Source: CAYXEN01 sp964464035
Lineage (GTDB): Bacteria > Krumholzibacteriota > Krumholzibacteriia > WVZY01
Direction: 5' to 3'
Length of the DNA: 60,729 nucleotides
Assembly: GCA_964464035.1 (NCBI GenBank)
Contig: CAYXEN010000009.1
Location: 1-60,729 of the forward strand
This document shows positions 17,632 to 26,269 of the stretch, one piece after another; the first letter of the stretch is position 1, and each line of letters opens with the position of its first letter. The position numbers and the translations under genes were made by a program. The notes beneath the pieces were generated by a model that did no database searches, was not told the DNA's origin, and saw only the letters and a list, made by a program, of their open reading frames with translations.

Positions 17632-18066
17632 ATGAAACCAAACGACAAGAGCACCGTACTCTTCGTCTGTATCGGCAACATGTGCCGCTCGCAGATGGCC
17701 GAGGGTTTCGCCCGCGCCCTGGGCGGCGATTTTCTCGAGCCGTGGAGCGCGGGGACCAACCCGACCGGGCTCGTGAGCGGTGACGCCGTCAAGGTGATGG
17801 CCGAGAAGGGAATCGACATATCCGAGCAGATGTCGAAGGGGCTCGACGCGGTCCCCATGGCTGAGATGGATTACGTGGTGACGATGGGGTGTTGTTCGCC
17901 GGGCAAGATTTGTCCCGTGACCTATGCAGGCGAAAAACTGGAATGGGATATCGAGGATCCGATCGGCAAGCCGATTGAAGTCTTCCGAAGAGTGAGAGAC
18001 GACATCGAGCGGCGCGTAAGGGCACTGGTGGAGCGGATCTGGAAAGAGAGAAAATCGGTAAGATGA
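17632..18066 (+). CDS. ArsC-like arsenate reductase (low-molecular-weight phosphatase family)
   Basis: A 144-residue protein of the low-molecular-weight protein tyrosine phosphatase fold. The P-loop is CIGNMCRSQMAEG, the general acid lies in EDPIGKP, and a CC pair (VTMGCCSPGKICP) fits thioredoxin-coupled arsenate reductases, which use two further cysteines. It would reduce arsenate to arsenite in the cytoplasm. The ATG at 17632 is chosen because the family motif starts about 10 residues in; the longer in-frame opening back to 17419 runs through a dispersed repeat. It stands alone, without arsR or an efflux partner. A protein phosphatase role is the alternative. Confidence 0.8.
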   Translation: MKPNDKSTVLFVCIGNMCRSQMAEGFARALGGDFLEPWSAGTNPTGLVSGDAVKVMAEKGIDISEQMSKGLDAVPMAEMDYVVTMGCCSPGKICPVTYAGEKLEWDIEDPIGKPIEVFRRVRDDIERRVRALVERIWKERKSVR

Positions 18067-18092
18067 CATCCTCCACACCCGACCGATCCGAT

Positions 18093-18119
18093 TGAGTCAA
18101 ATAAATCGAACTGAGTCAA
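18093..18119 (+). promoter_or_regulatory. Direct repeat TGAGTCAA upstream of the efflux operon
   Basis: Two exact copies of TGAGTCAA (18093-18100 and 18112-18119), 19 bp apart, lie 38-64 bp before the tolC-like ATG. Two turns of the helix apart on one face, they could be a regulator site. No assigned regulator gene is adjacent. Confidence 0.3.
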
Positions 18120-18156
18120 TAGCCGTTCCTTTCATCGATTTTCGAGATCCTCATCA

Positions 18157-19596
18157 ATGATGAAGGCCGGGAAACTTTCATATCTTTTCGGAGTGCTCCT
18201 TTCTCTCTTCTTGGCTCTCGATCCGGGGCCGGCCTCCGGCGTTCCCGCCCCCGGCGCGGGCACCGAGCTGAGCGCCGCGGCGGCGAGCGCAGCCGTGGGC
18301 ACGGGACCGGGTGCCGGGACGTCGACGACTTCGAGCTCGTCCGACACTCTCTACCTCAGTCTCGATGAAGCGGTCCGCCTGGCGCTTGCGAGGAACGAGG
18401 ACGTCAAGGTCGCCGAGGCCGAGTTCGAAAAGGCCCGCGGACGCAAGACCGAGGCCTACGCGGGCGCCCTCCCCAATGTCTCCCTCCAAGCGGGGTATAC
18501 CCGCAACGTGCTCCGACCGGTGATCTTCTTTCCCAACCCGGAGACGGACGAGACGATGAAGATCGAGATCGGGGAGAAGAACGACTTCCTCATGGCGGTG
18601 GCTTTCTCCCAGCCGCTCTATGCCTTCGGGAGAATCGGGGGCGCGATCAAGATAGCGGATTATTTCATGCGGAGCTCGGAGAAGGACCTCAATGCGGCGC
18701 GGCGCAAGATCGAACTCCAGGCCAAGCAGGCGTATTACTCCGTGCTTCTCGCGAGGGAAGCTCTCGATATAAGCGCCAGGACCCTCGAACAGGCGAAAAG
18801 GCATCTCGAGGAGACGAGGCTCATGCTGGGGCAGCAGATGGCTTCGCGCTTCGATTCCCTGCGGGCCGTGGTGAGGGTGAAGAACACCGAGCCCATGGTC
18901 ATCGCTTCGAAGAACGCCTTTACGCTCGCCGAGCTGGATCTCAAGAGAATCGTCGGCATCGAGAGCGCGAGGCCGGTGAAGCTGACCGACAGGCTCGCGT
19001 TCGCGCCGGAGAGCCTGAGCCTGGACGATGCGATCGAAGAGGCTCTCGCCAACCGCCCCGACATGGCGTCGCTCCGCCTGCGCGTCGCCATGGCGCAGAA
19101 AGTCTACAAGGTGCGAAAAAGGTCGAACTTTCCTTTTCTCTCGCTGGTCGGGAATTTCATCGTGGAAGGCCAGGAGTCCGAGAGATTCTTCCCCAGGAGT
19201 GAACGCGTGGCGAAGAGCTTCGGCGTGGGGCTGTCGCTGAGCTTTCCCGTGTTCGACGGGTTCGCCAACCGGGGCAGGGTGAAACAGGCGAAAGCCGATT
19301 ACGACATAGCGAGGTATTCCTTCGACAAGATGAAGAAAGCGGTCGCCCTTCAGGTGACGCAACTCTACAAACAACTTCAAGCCGACACCGAATCACTCGA
19401 GAGCCAGAGGGCGACGGTGGCGATGGCCGAGGAAACGTACCGCCTCGCCCTGGTGAGGTTCCGCAACGGGCTTTCCACTTCGCTCGAACTCAGCGACGCC
19501 GAGCTCGCCCTCACCAACGCGAGGCTCAATTACCTGCAGGCTCTCTACGATTGCATCGTGACCAAGGAGCGACTCAAGAACGCCATGGGCTACTAG
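18157..19596 (+). CDS. TolC-family outer-membrane efflux protein
   Basis: A 479-residue protein with a signal peptide (about residues 1-35), an unusual Ala/Gly/Thr/Ser-rich linker (about 40-62), then the outer-membrane efflux repeat pair. Landmarks are LSLDEAVRLALARNEDVKVA and SLDDAIEEALANRPDMASL, the usual starts of the two repeats, and a C-terminal ALVRFRNGLSTSLELSDAE. It forms the trimeric outer-membrane duct of a tripartite pump. Two tandem ATGs (18157, 18160) are possible starts. It is followed 18 bp later by the adaptor gene and then the RND pump, giving a complete tripartite operon. Confidence 0.92.
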   Translation: MMKAGKLSYLFGVLLSLFLALDPGPASGVPAPGAGTELSAAAASAAVGTGPGAGTSTTSSSSDTLYLSLDEAVRLALARNEDVKVAEAEFEKARGRKTEAYAGALPNVSLQAGYTRNVLRPVIFFPNPETDETMKIEIGEKNDFLMAVAFSQPLYAFGRIGGAIKIADYFMRSSEKDLNAARRKIELQAKQAYYSVLLAREALDISARTLEQAKRHLEETRLMLGQQMASRFDSLRAVVRVKNTEPMVIASKNAFTLAELDLKRIVGIESARPVKLTDRLAFAPESLSLDDAIEEALANRPDMASLRLRVAMAQKVYKVRKRSNFPFLSLVGNFIVEGQESERFFPRSERVAKSFGVGLSLSFPVFDGFANRGRVKQAKADYDIARYSFDKMKKAVALQVTQLYKQLQADTESLESQRATVAMAEETYRLALVRFRNGLSTSLELSDAELALTNARLNYLQALYDCIVTKERLKNAMGY

Positions 19597-19614
19597 AGGC
19601 GAGGAGCGAGAGAA

Positions 19615-20715
19615 ATGACTGCCAGCAAGAAAGCGAGATTGGTAATAGGCGGGATATTCATACTCTTGGCGATCCTGTTCGCCGTGCGTTTCGTCAAGAT
19701 GCGTGGGATGAAGCCCGCAAAGAGCATCGACGAGATCCAGGCCGAGAACGGGATACCGGTCGACGTGGTGATCGCGAGAAAGGGGAAGATAGACAAGTAC
19801 ATGAGGCTTCTCGGCAGCGTGCAGGGCTACGAGCAGGTCAGCCTGACGAGCTCGCTCCCTATCGACGTGACCGGCATCGTGAAGCACGAGGGCGACAAGG
19901 TACGCAAGGGCGACGTGATAATCCGCCTCGCCCGCGACCGGCGCGGAAACGCGTACCACCAGTACTCGCTGGCGAAGCAGGCCCTGGAGAACGCGGAGCG
20001 CGATCTCCAGCGGACGCGGAACCTGTACAGGGAAGGAGCCGTCTCCGAGCAGATGCTCGAGAAGGCCAGGCTGGCTTACCGGAACGCCAAGGCCCAGTAC
20101 ACCCAGGCCCTCTCGATGGTGGATCTCGTCACGCCGATAAACGGGGTCGTCACCAGGATAGACGCCGTCGTGGGAACCGCCGCCGTGCCGGGGGTGCCCT
20201 TGGCGACGGTGGCCTCGACGGACAGCGTGCGCATTCGCTGCTTCGTGGGGCAGGACGAGGTTAGATCGCTCGAGCCGGGACAGAAGGCTTTCATCTGCCT
20301 GTCGACTCCCGACGGCGATCCCGCGGACGATCCGTTGTGCGATACGGAGGGCGTCGTCAAGACGGTCTCTCTGTCCGCGGACCAGGAAACCAAGCTGTTC
20401 CTCGCCGAGATAGTTGCGGGCAACCCCGCCGGCAAGATGAAGCCGGGCCTGGTCGCCAGCGTGTCCGTTCTCGTGGACAGGATCGAGGACGTGGTCACCA
20501 TCCCCAAGGACGCCGTCGTGAGGAGGGAAAAGGGAGACTTCGTCTATCTGGTGAAGGCCGGCAAGGCGGCCCTGACCAAGGCCGAGCTCGGGGTCGCTGG
20601 CGGCGAGCAAATCGCCGTCCGGGCCGGAATAGAGGAGGGCGACACTCTCGTCGTGAGAGGTCAATTCAAACTGTCCGACGGACTCAAGGTCCTGATACAC
20701 AAAGTGGAGGAGTGA
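19615..20715 (+). CDS. RND efflux periplasmic adaptor (HlyD/MFP family)
   Basis: A 366-residue protein with an N-terminal membrane anchor (about 8-26), split lipoyl-type segments (SSLPIDVTGIVKHEGDKVRK and LVTPINGVVTRID), a helical hairpin between them (about 115-165), a beta-barrel domain and a C-terminal membrane-proximal domain (VVTIPKDAVVRREKGDFVY). It bridges the RND pump and the TolC-like duct. It is the middle gene of the operon; the pump starts 7 bp after its stop. The substrate is not predictable. Confidence 0.9.
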   Translation: MTASKKARLVIGGIFILLAILFAVRFVKMRGMKPAKSIDEIQAENGIPVDVVIARKGKIDKYMRLLGSVQGYEQVSLTSSLPIDVTGIVKHEGDKVRKGDVIIRLARDRRGNAYHQYSLAKQALENAERDLQRTRNLYREGAVSEQMLEKARLAYRNAKAQYTQALSMVDLVTPINGVVTRIDAVVGTAAVPGVPLATVASTDSVRIRCFVGQDEVRSLEPGQKAFICLSTPDGDPADDPLCDTEGVVKTVSLSADQETKLFLAEIVAGNPAGKMKPGLVASVSVLVDRIEDVVTIPKDAVVRREKGDFVYLVKAGKAALTKAELGVAGGEQIAVRAGIEEGDTLVVRGQFKLSDGLKVLIHKVEE

Positions 20716-20722
20716 GCAGCCG

Positions 20723-23700
20723 GTGTTTCTGGCAAGGACCGCAGTGAAGAAACCGGTCATGACGACGATGCTCGTCATGGCCTTCGTAGTGCTCGGCTTC
20801 TTTTCCTGGCGCCGCCTCGTGATCGATCTCTTGCCGGACGTGGAGTTCCCCTTCGTCATCGTGACCACCGCCTACCCGGGCGCCGGCCCCAACGAGGTCG
20901 AAACCCAGATCACCAAGAAGATAGAAGACGCGGTCAGCACGATAAGCAATCTCAAGAGCCTCGAATCCATCTCCCAGGAGAACGTTTCCATAGTGATGAT
21001 CGAGTTCGAACTGGGGGTCGACGTCGACGTGTCGGCGAACGAAGTCAAGGACAAGGTCGACGCGATCCTGGCGGATTTTCCCGACGACGCCAAGCCGCCC
21101 GTCATCCAGAAGTTCGACATCAACGCCGAGCCGATCATCGACCTCGCCGTCTCCAGCCCCCGGCCGCTCGAGGAGGTCTACCGGATCACCAAGAACGACA
21201 TAAAGGACTACATATCCCGGGTCGAGGGCGTCGCCTCCGTGGCCATAATAGGAGGACGCGAAAGGGAGATACAGGTCGCAGTGGACAAACGCCTCATGAA
21301 GGCGTACGGGTTGTCGCTTCCCATGATAGCCGGCGCCATCGCGGCGGAGAATCTCAACGTGCCCGCGGGCAGGATCACGGAGAAGCGAAAGGAATACACG
21401 CTCCGCGTCCTCGGGGAATTCACCGACCTAGATCAACTGAGGAAGATCCGGATCCCCTTGAACGACCATTCCTCCATCGCGCTCGAGAACGTCGCCGAAG
21501 TGATAGACGGATTCAAGGACCAGCGCAACCTCGCCCGTTTCAACGGCAAGTCCAGCGTCGGCGTCGAGATCCAGAAGCGTTCAGGGGCGAACACGGTGAA
21601 GACTTCCGAGGGGATCTACAAGGTCCTCGAAGAGTTGAAAGACGTCCTCCCGCCGGATTTCGACGTCGCCGTGGCCAAGGACAGGTCCCAGTTCATAAAG
21701 GACGCCGTCAAGGACGTGACGCAGAACATCTTCATCGGGATCATCCTCACGACTATCCTTCTCTATCTCTTTTTGCACAGCCTGCGGGTGACGACCATCG
21801 CCGCCATCGCCATGCCCACGTCGGTCGTGGCGACTTTTCTCCTCATCGACTTCGCCGGCTTCACGCTCAATATCATGACGCTCATGGCTCTAGGCATCAC
21901 GGTCGGAGTCCTCGTCACCAACGCGATCGTCGTCCTCGAGAACATCATCCGGCATCTCGAAATGGGCAAACCGTCCGACGAAGCGGCCGTCGACGGGACG
22001 AGCGAGATCGCCCTGGCCGTGGTTGCGTCGACCTTGACCAACATCGTCGTCTTCACGCCCATAGCTTTCATGTCGGGGATCGTGGGCAGGTTCTTCTACC
22101 AGTTCGGGCTCACCGTCGTCTTCGCCACGCTCTTTTCGCTGCTCGTCTCTTTCACGTTGACTCCGCTCCTCGCGAGCAAATTCTTCCGGGATTACAAGCC
22201 GAGGGCGAAGGATGCCGAAGCAGGCGGAGAGGCGCTCCGGGCCGGGAGGGGAGAGGGCGTGCGCAGAAAGTTCGAACGGGCGTGGGACTCGTTCTACGAC
22301 TCGCTGACCGGCCTTTACAAGAAGAGCCTCGAATCGGCGCTGGCCCACAGGGCGAGGGTGATCGGCATGGTGTTGGTGGTTTTCTTCTTCGCGCTCTTCC
22401 TCCTCGGCAGGGTGGGGGGGGAGTTCATGCCGACTCTGGACGAGGGATTCATCACAGTGGAGATAGAGATGCCGCCGGGCAGCAGCATCGGGGAGACCGA
22501 CGGTGTCCTCAGGGAAGTCGAAGACAAGCTCAGCCGCCTGCCCGAGACCGTCTCGGTGCTCGCCTCGATAGGAGGACCGAACAAGGGTGTCGAAGATGCG
22601 ACGATCGTGTTGAAGATCGTGCCCAAGAGCGAGCGCGAAATGGGCATCGTAGAATTCGCGAATTCGCTCAAGCCCATGCTGGCCACTATCCCGGACGCGA
22701 AGATCAGGGTCAAGGCCACTTCGGGTGGTGCGGGCGAGGATGAATCGGACATAATGATCGATGTGACCGGTCCCGACATCGACGTGCTCAAGACTCTCTC
22801 GCAAGTAGTCTACGACTCGGTGGCGACGGTGCAGGGGCTTTCGGGATTGAAGACGAGTTACCAGGCCGAGAAGCCCGAGATAGACTTCGTCCCGGACCGA
22901 AAGGAGCTGGATCGTTTCGGGCTGAGCTCGCTGGCGCTGGCGATGGCGCTTCGTGCCGGCTACGAGGGGGACGTGACTTCGCGCTACCGTGAAGCCAACG
23001 ACGAGTACGACATCAGGGTGAGGTATGCCGAAGACGAGAGGGACGAGGTCGGTGACCTCGCCGCCACGGAGATTCAAGCCGGCGATTACGTCGTGCCGCT
23101 CACACAGCTGGGGAGGATCGAGTTCGGCACGACGCAACGCGAGATTCTCCGGCGCAACCGGGAGAAGCTGATCCGCATCGAGGCGAACGTGGGCAGCGGG
23201 ACGTTGAACGAGCTGGTGGGGGAGATACGATCGAAAGTCGCCGGGATCGATTTTCCCCCGGGCTACAGGATACATTACGGCGGCATGGTGGAGATGCAGG
23301 AGGAATCCTTCGCGTCGATATTCACGGCGCTCATCCTGGCGATCATACTCACGTACATGGTTCTCGCGGGGGTGCTGGAGTCGTTTCTCCACCCGATAAC
23401 GGTGATGATGACGCTGCCCCTGGGACTGGTGGGCATGAGCTTCGCCCTCTTCATAACGGGGCAGACTATCAACATCTTCTCCCTGATGGCGCTGGTCATG
23501 CTGGTGGGGATCGTGGTGAACAACGCGATCCTGCTCTTGGATTACACCTCGGTGCTTCGCTCGCGGGGGATGGCGAAGCGACAGGCCCTGCTCGAGGCAT
23601 GCCCGGTTCGCCTGCGCCCTATCATCATATCGAACCTCGCAATCGCGATCGGGATGCTCCCGCAGGCCCTGGGCGGCGCGGGGAGCGAGTTCAGGGCGGT

Positions 23701-23797
23701 GATGGCGATCGTCACGATGGGGGGCGTCCTGGTCTCGGCTGTGTTCACTCTCTACGTGGTCCCGGTGATTTATGATTTGCTTGATAGGGGCAAGTGA
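20723..23797 (+). CDS. RND-family efflux transporter (AcrB/HAE1-like)
   Basis: 1024 residues, the usual length of HAE1-type pumps. It has an N-terminal helix, porter-domain motif YPGAGPNEVETQITKKIEDA, a first membrane bundle with GITVGVLVTNAIVVLENIIR (the helix 4 acidic region), a second half starting near residue 545 and a C-terminal bundle with VMLVGIVVNNAILLLDYTS. It is driven by the proton gradient and exports drugs, lipids or metals with its adaptor and TolC partner. A poorly conserved 30-residue charged insert (EAGGEALRAGRGEGVRRK) lies before the second half. GTG start. The gene is followed by 351 bp of repeat-rich noncoding DNA. Confidence 0.92.
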   Translation: MFLARTAVKKPVMTTMLVMAFVVLGFFSWRRLVIDLLPDVEFPFVIVTTAYPGAGPNEVETQITKKIEDAVSTISNLKSLESISQENVSIVMIEFELGVDVDVSANEVKDKVDAILADFPDDAKPPVIQKFDINAEPIIDLAVSSPRPLEEVYRITKNDIKDYISRVEGVASVAIIGGREREIQVAVDKRLMKAYGLSLPMIAGAIAAENLNVPAGRITEKRKEYTLRVLGEFTDLDQLRKIRIPLNDHSSIALENVAEVIDGFKDQRNLARFNGKSSVGVEIQKRSGANTVKTSEGIYKVLEELKDVLPPDFDVAVAKDRSQFIKDAVKDVTQNIFIGIILTTILLYLFLHSLRVTTIAAIAMPTSVVATFLLIDFAGFTLNIMTLMALGITVGVLVTNAIVVLENIIRHLEMGKPSDEAAVDGTSEIALAVVASTLTNIVVFTPIAFMSGIVGRFFYQFGLTVVFATLFSLLVSFTLTPLLASKFFRDYKPRAKDAEAGGEALRAGRGEGVRRKFERAWDSFYDSLTGLYKKSLESALAHRARVIGMVLVVFFFALFLLGRVGGEFMPTLDEGFITVEIEMPPGSSIGETDGVLREVEDKLSRLPETVSVLASIGGPNKGVEDATIVLKIVPKSEREMGIVEFANSLKPMLATIPDAKIRVKATSGGAGEDESDIMIDVTGPDIDVLKTLSQVVYDSVATVQGLSGLKTSYQAEKPEIDFVPDRKELDRFGLSSLALAMALRAGYEGDVTSRYREANDEYDIRVRYAEDERDEVGDLAATEIQAGDYVVPLTQLGRIEFGTTQREILRRNREKLIRIEANVGSGTLNELVGEIRSKVAGIDFPPGYRIHYGGMVEMQEESFASIFTALILAIILTYMVLAGVLESFLHPITVMMTLPLGLVGMSFALFITGQTINIFSLMALVMLVGIVVNNAILLLDYTSVLRSRGMAKRQALLEACPVRLRPIIISNLAIAIGMLPQALGGAGSEFRAVMAIVTMGGVLVSAVFTLYVVPVIYDLLDRGK

Positions 23798-24148
23798 GTT
23801 CGCATATGATCGTGCGGCGGGCGGCCCGGATCGCCGCCACCCGCTGCTTGGGGCTCGCAGCCGAAGTGCCGCGGGTCCTGTCGGCGATCTCACCCCACCG
23901 TGCTCACTTCGCTGCGCGCGGCGGGGGCCCCGAATCGCCGCCACCCGCTGCCTGATGGCTCCGAAGATGAGGAAGCGTGAGATATGCCATTGACGAACCG
24001 TCGGCGCGGAGCGAGCGAGGATCCACCGCCGCCAGGCGGTTAGCCGAGCGAAGCGGGCGCCGGTGAGGAGATGGCATGTCGAGCGCTTCGAAAGCGCCAC
24101 ATCCGAGTCGCCGCTACCAGTTGCTTGGGAGAGAAGAGGGGGTATGAG
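23798..24148. repeat. Repeat-rich structured intergenic region
   Basis: A 351-bp noncoding stretch between the RND pump and the acyl-CoA synthetase gene. It holds an 87-bp dispersed repeat (23865-23951). An 18-bp sequence, ATCGCCGCCACCCGCTGC, occurs twice, 104 bp apart (23830-23847, 23934-23951), and a third diverged form lies at 24107-24129. Further in, ATGCCAT (23984-23990) and ATGGCAT (24071-24077) bracket about 80 bp that contains an inner CCGCC-A-GGCGG hairpin. It could be a long foldback RNA or a decayed mobile element. No coding function is credible. Confidence 0.65.
23865..23951 (+). repeat. Dispersed repeat, copy B (87 bp)
   Basis: The reference copy of the family. It matches copy A (17412-17498, inverted) at 84 of 87 positions, and its central 55 bp match copy C (60675-60729) with one mismatch. 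GCCGCG near its left end can pair with CGCGGC about 45 bp later, although copy C does not keep the left arm. Confidence 0.85.
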
Positions 24149-26266
24149 ATGAAATCGCTGGATCCGATTTTCAAGCCCAGGTCCGTGGCCATCGTGGGGG
24201 CCACGGCGAGAAAAGGCAGCATCGGGCACGAACTCCTCCACAACCTCATAGAGTTCGAATTCAACGGCAAGCTCTTCCCCGTAAACGCCAAGTACGAATT
24301 CATACACAGCATAAAAGCATATCCTTCCGTCTTGAGCATCCCCGACGAAGTGGATCTCGCGATCATCATCGTTCCCAAGGAAAAAGTCCTCGACGTGGCG
24401 GAGAACTGCGGCAAGAAGGGCGTGAAGGGACTCGTCGTCATCAGCGCCGGTTTCAAGGAGGTCGGCGGAGAGGGAGAAGAGCGGGAGAATGCCTTGAAGG
24501 CGCTCGCCGAGAAATACGGTTTCCGCATAGTCGGTCCCAACTGCATGGGCCTGATAAACGCCACCCCCGGCGTACGCCTGAACGCGACTTTCGCCCCCGT
24601 GGAACCCGAGGCGGGAGCCCTCGCCATGATGTCGCAAAGCGGCGCCCTGGGCGTGGCGATCCTTCTCGCCGCCAAGCAGCTCAACATCGGCCTTTCCTAC
24701 TTCATCAGCGTGGGCAACAAGGCGGACATCTCGGGCAACGATCTTCTCGAGTACTGGGAACACGACGAGCATACGAAAGTGATAGCTCTCTACCTCGAGT
24801 CATTCGGAAATCCCCGGCGTTTCACGCATCTCTCCAAGAGGATCACGAAGAAGAAACCCATCGTGGTCGTGAAGTCGGGTACCACAGCCGCCGGGGCGAG
24901 GGCCGCTTCCTCCCACACGGGCGCGCTGGCCGGCATGGAGATAGCGGTCGATGCCCTTCTTCGCCAATGCGGAGTGCTGCGCGTCTCCACGATAGAGGAG
25001 ATGATGGACCTCGTTCTCGGTTTCACCAAGTGCCCCCTGCCCCGGGGCGACCGCGTCTGCATACTGACCAACGCAGGAGGCCCGGGCATCATGGCGGCGG
25101 ACGCGGTGGAGAACCAGGGGCTCAAGATCGCGAGCTTGAGCGACGCCACCAAGAAGGCCATCGAGAAAATCCTTCCGCAGGAGGCGAGCGTGCGCAACCC
25201 CGTGGACATGCTCGCCGGGGCTGGCGCGGACGAGTACGCTCGTGCAACCGAACTAGTGCTCGCCGACGAGAACGTCGACATGGTCATCGTGATCTTCGTT
25301 CCGCCCATCATGATCGAACCCAAGGAAGTGGTCAGAGGATTGACCGAGGTCATCAAGAAACACGACAAGGCCGTTTTCATGGTGCTCATGGCGGAGGAAA
25401 GGTACCTCAAGGAGCTTCCCGCCGAGATCAACGACGCCCCTCCTTTCTACATCTTTCCGGAGACGGCGGTGCGGGTAGCCTATCTCATGTGGAGGTACAA
25501 GCAGTGGCGGGGAAAGAGCGAGGGGAAAATCGGGGCTTTCGAGGTGGAGCGAAGCAAGATAAGCGATCTCATCTGCATGAAACAGAAAGAAGGCGGCGGT
25601 TACCTCGAGCCGGTGGAGACCTACCGCATCCTGGAAGACTACGGGTTCCCCGTGTGCCGGTTCGCGATGGTCCCCAAGAAGGGGGATCTCATCGAAGCGG
25701 CCGAGAGGGTCGGTTACCCGGTCGTCCTCAAGGTGGACGGGAAGGGGATCATCCACAAATCCGACGTGGGCGGCGTCGTAGTCGACATCAAGAACAGCGA
25801 AGAGCTGAGGGCGGCGCGCCGCCGGATCGAGGAGAGGCTCGAGGACGCGGGATTGATGGACAAGGTCAAAGGGTTCCTCGTCCAGGAGATGGCCCGGGGC
25901 GGCAAGGAAGTGATCCTCGGCATGACCATGGACGAGAAATTCGGTCCTCTCATCATGTTCGGCATGGGCGGCAAGTACGTGGAGATAATGAAGGACATAA
26001 GCTTCCGCGTGATGCCGGTCACCGACATCGATGCCTGGGAGATGGTGAAGAGCATCCGCGGATATCCCATCCTCGAGGGAGTCAGGGGCGAGGAGCGCGT
26101 GGACATAGAATTCATCGTGGAGTCGATCCAGCGACTCTCCCAGCTGGTGAACGACATCCATTGCCTCGAGGAACTCGACCTCAATCCTTTCATCGTGACG
26201 CCGGATCGGGCGACGTGCCGTGTGGTGGATGCGAGGATCAAGATAAGCAGCAGGGAACTGTACTGA
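24149..26266 (+). CDS. ADP-forming acetyl/acyl-CoA synthetase, fused alpha-beta subunits
   Basis: A single 705-residue chain holds both subunits of the NDP-forming acyl-CoA synthetase. A CoA-binding Rossmann domain (PRSVAIVGATARKGSIGHEL) comes first, then a succinyl-CoA-ligase-like domain with the phosphohistidine His256 in ASSHTGALAG. The C-terminal ATP-grasp domain spans about 485-700 (GYPVVLKVDGKGIIHKSDVG). These enzymes convert acyl-CoA plus ADP and phosphate to the acid plus ATP, giving energy in fermentation or amino-acid use. The ATG at 24149 is chosen because the CoA-binding domain begins about 10 residues later; the longer in-frame opening is repeat DNA. Confidence 0.9.
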   Translation: MKSLDPIFKPRSVAIVGATARKGSIGHELLHNLIEFEFNGKLFPVNAKYEFIHSIKAYPSVLSIPDEVDLAIIIVPKEKVLDVAENCGKKGVKGLVVISAGFKEVGGEGEERENALKALAEKYGFRIVGPNCMGLINATPGVRLNATFAPVEPEAGALAMMSQSGALGVAILLAAKQLNIGLSYFISVGNKADISGNDLLEYWEHDEHTKVIALYLESFGNPRRFTHLSKRITKKKPIVVVKSGTTAAGARAASSHTGALAGMEIAVDALLRQCGVLRVSTIEEMMDLVLGFTKCPLPRGDRVCILTNAGGPGIMAADAVENQGLKIASLSDATKKAIEKILPQEASVRNPVDMLAGAGADEYARATELVLADENVDMVIVIFVPPIMIEPKEVVRGLTEVIKKHDKAVFMVLMAEERYLKELPAEINDAPPFYIFPETAVRVAYLMWRYKQWRGKSEGKIGAFEVERSKISDLICMKQKEGGGYLEPVETYRILEDYGFPVCRFAMVPKKGDLIEAAERVGYPVVLKVDGKGIIHKSDVGGVVVDIKNSEELRAARRRIEERLEDAGLMDKVKGFLVQEMARGGKEVILGMTMDEKFGPLIMFGMGGKYVEIMKDISFRVMPVTDIDAWEMVKSIRGYPILEGVRGEERVDIEFIVESIQRLSQLVNDIHCLEELDLNPFIVTPDRATCRVVDARIKISSRELY

Positions 26267-26269
26267 GGA

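Noticed and set aside
23830..24129. Recurring 18-23-bp units considered as a CRISPR array
   Set aside because: Only three units, irregular spacing (104 and about 173 bp), diverged third copy and no cas genes.
21890..24772. A 960-codon open frame on the minus strand opposite the RND pump and synthetase genes
   Set aside because: It runs antisense through a well-supported RND gene and through repeat DNA, has no recognisable domain, and is explained by high GC at third positions. Similar long antisense frames at 18178-19380, 29203-30483 and 31681-33651 are rejected for the same reason.
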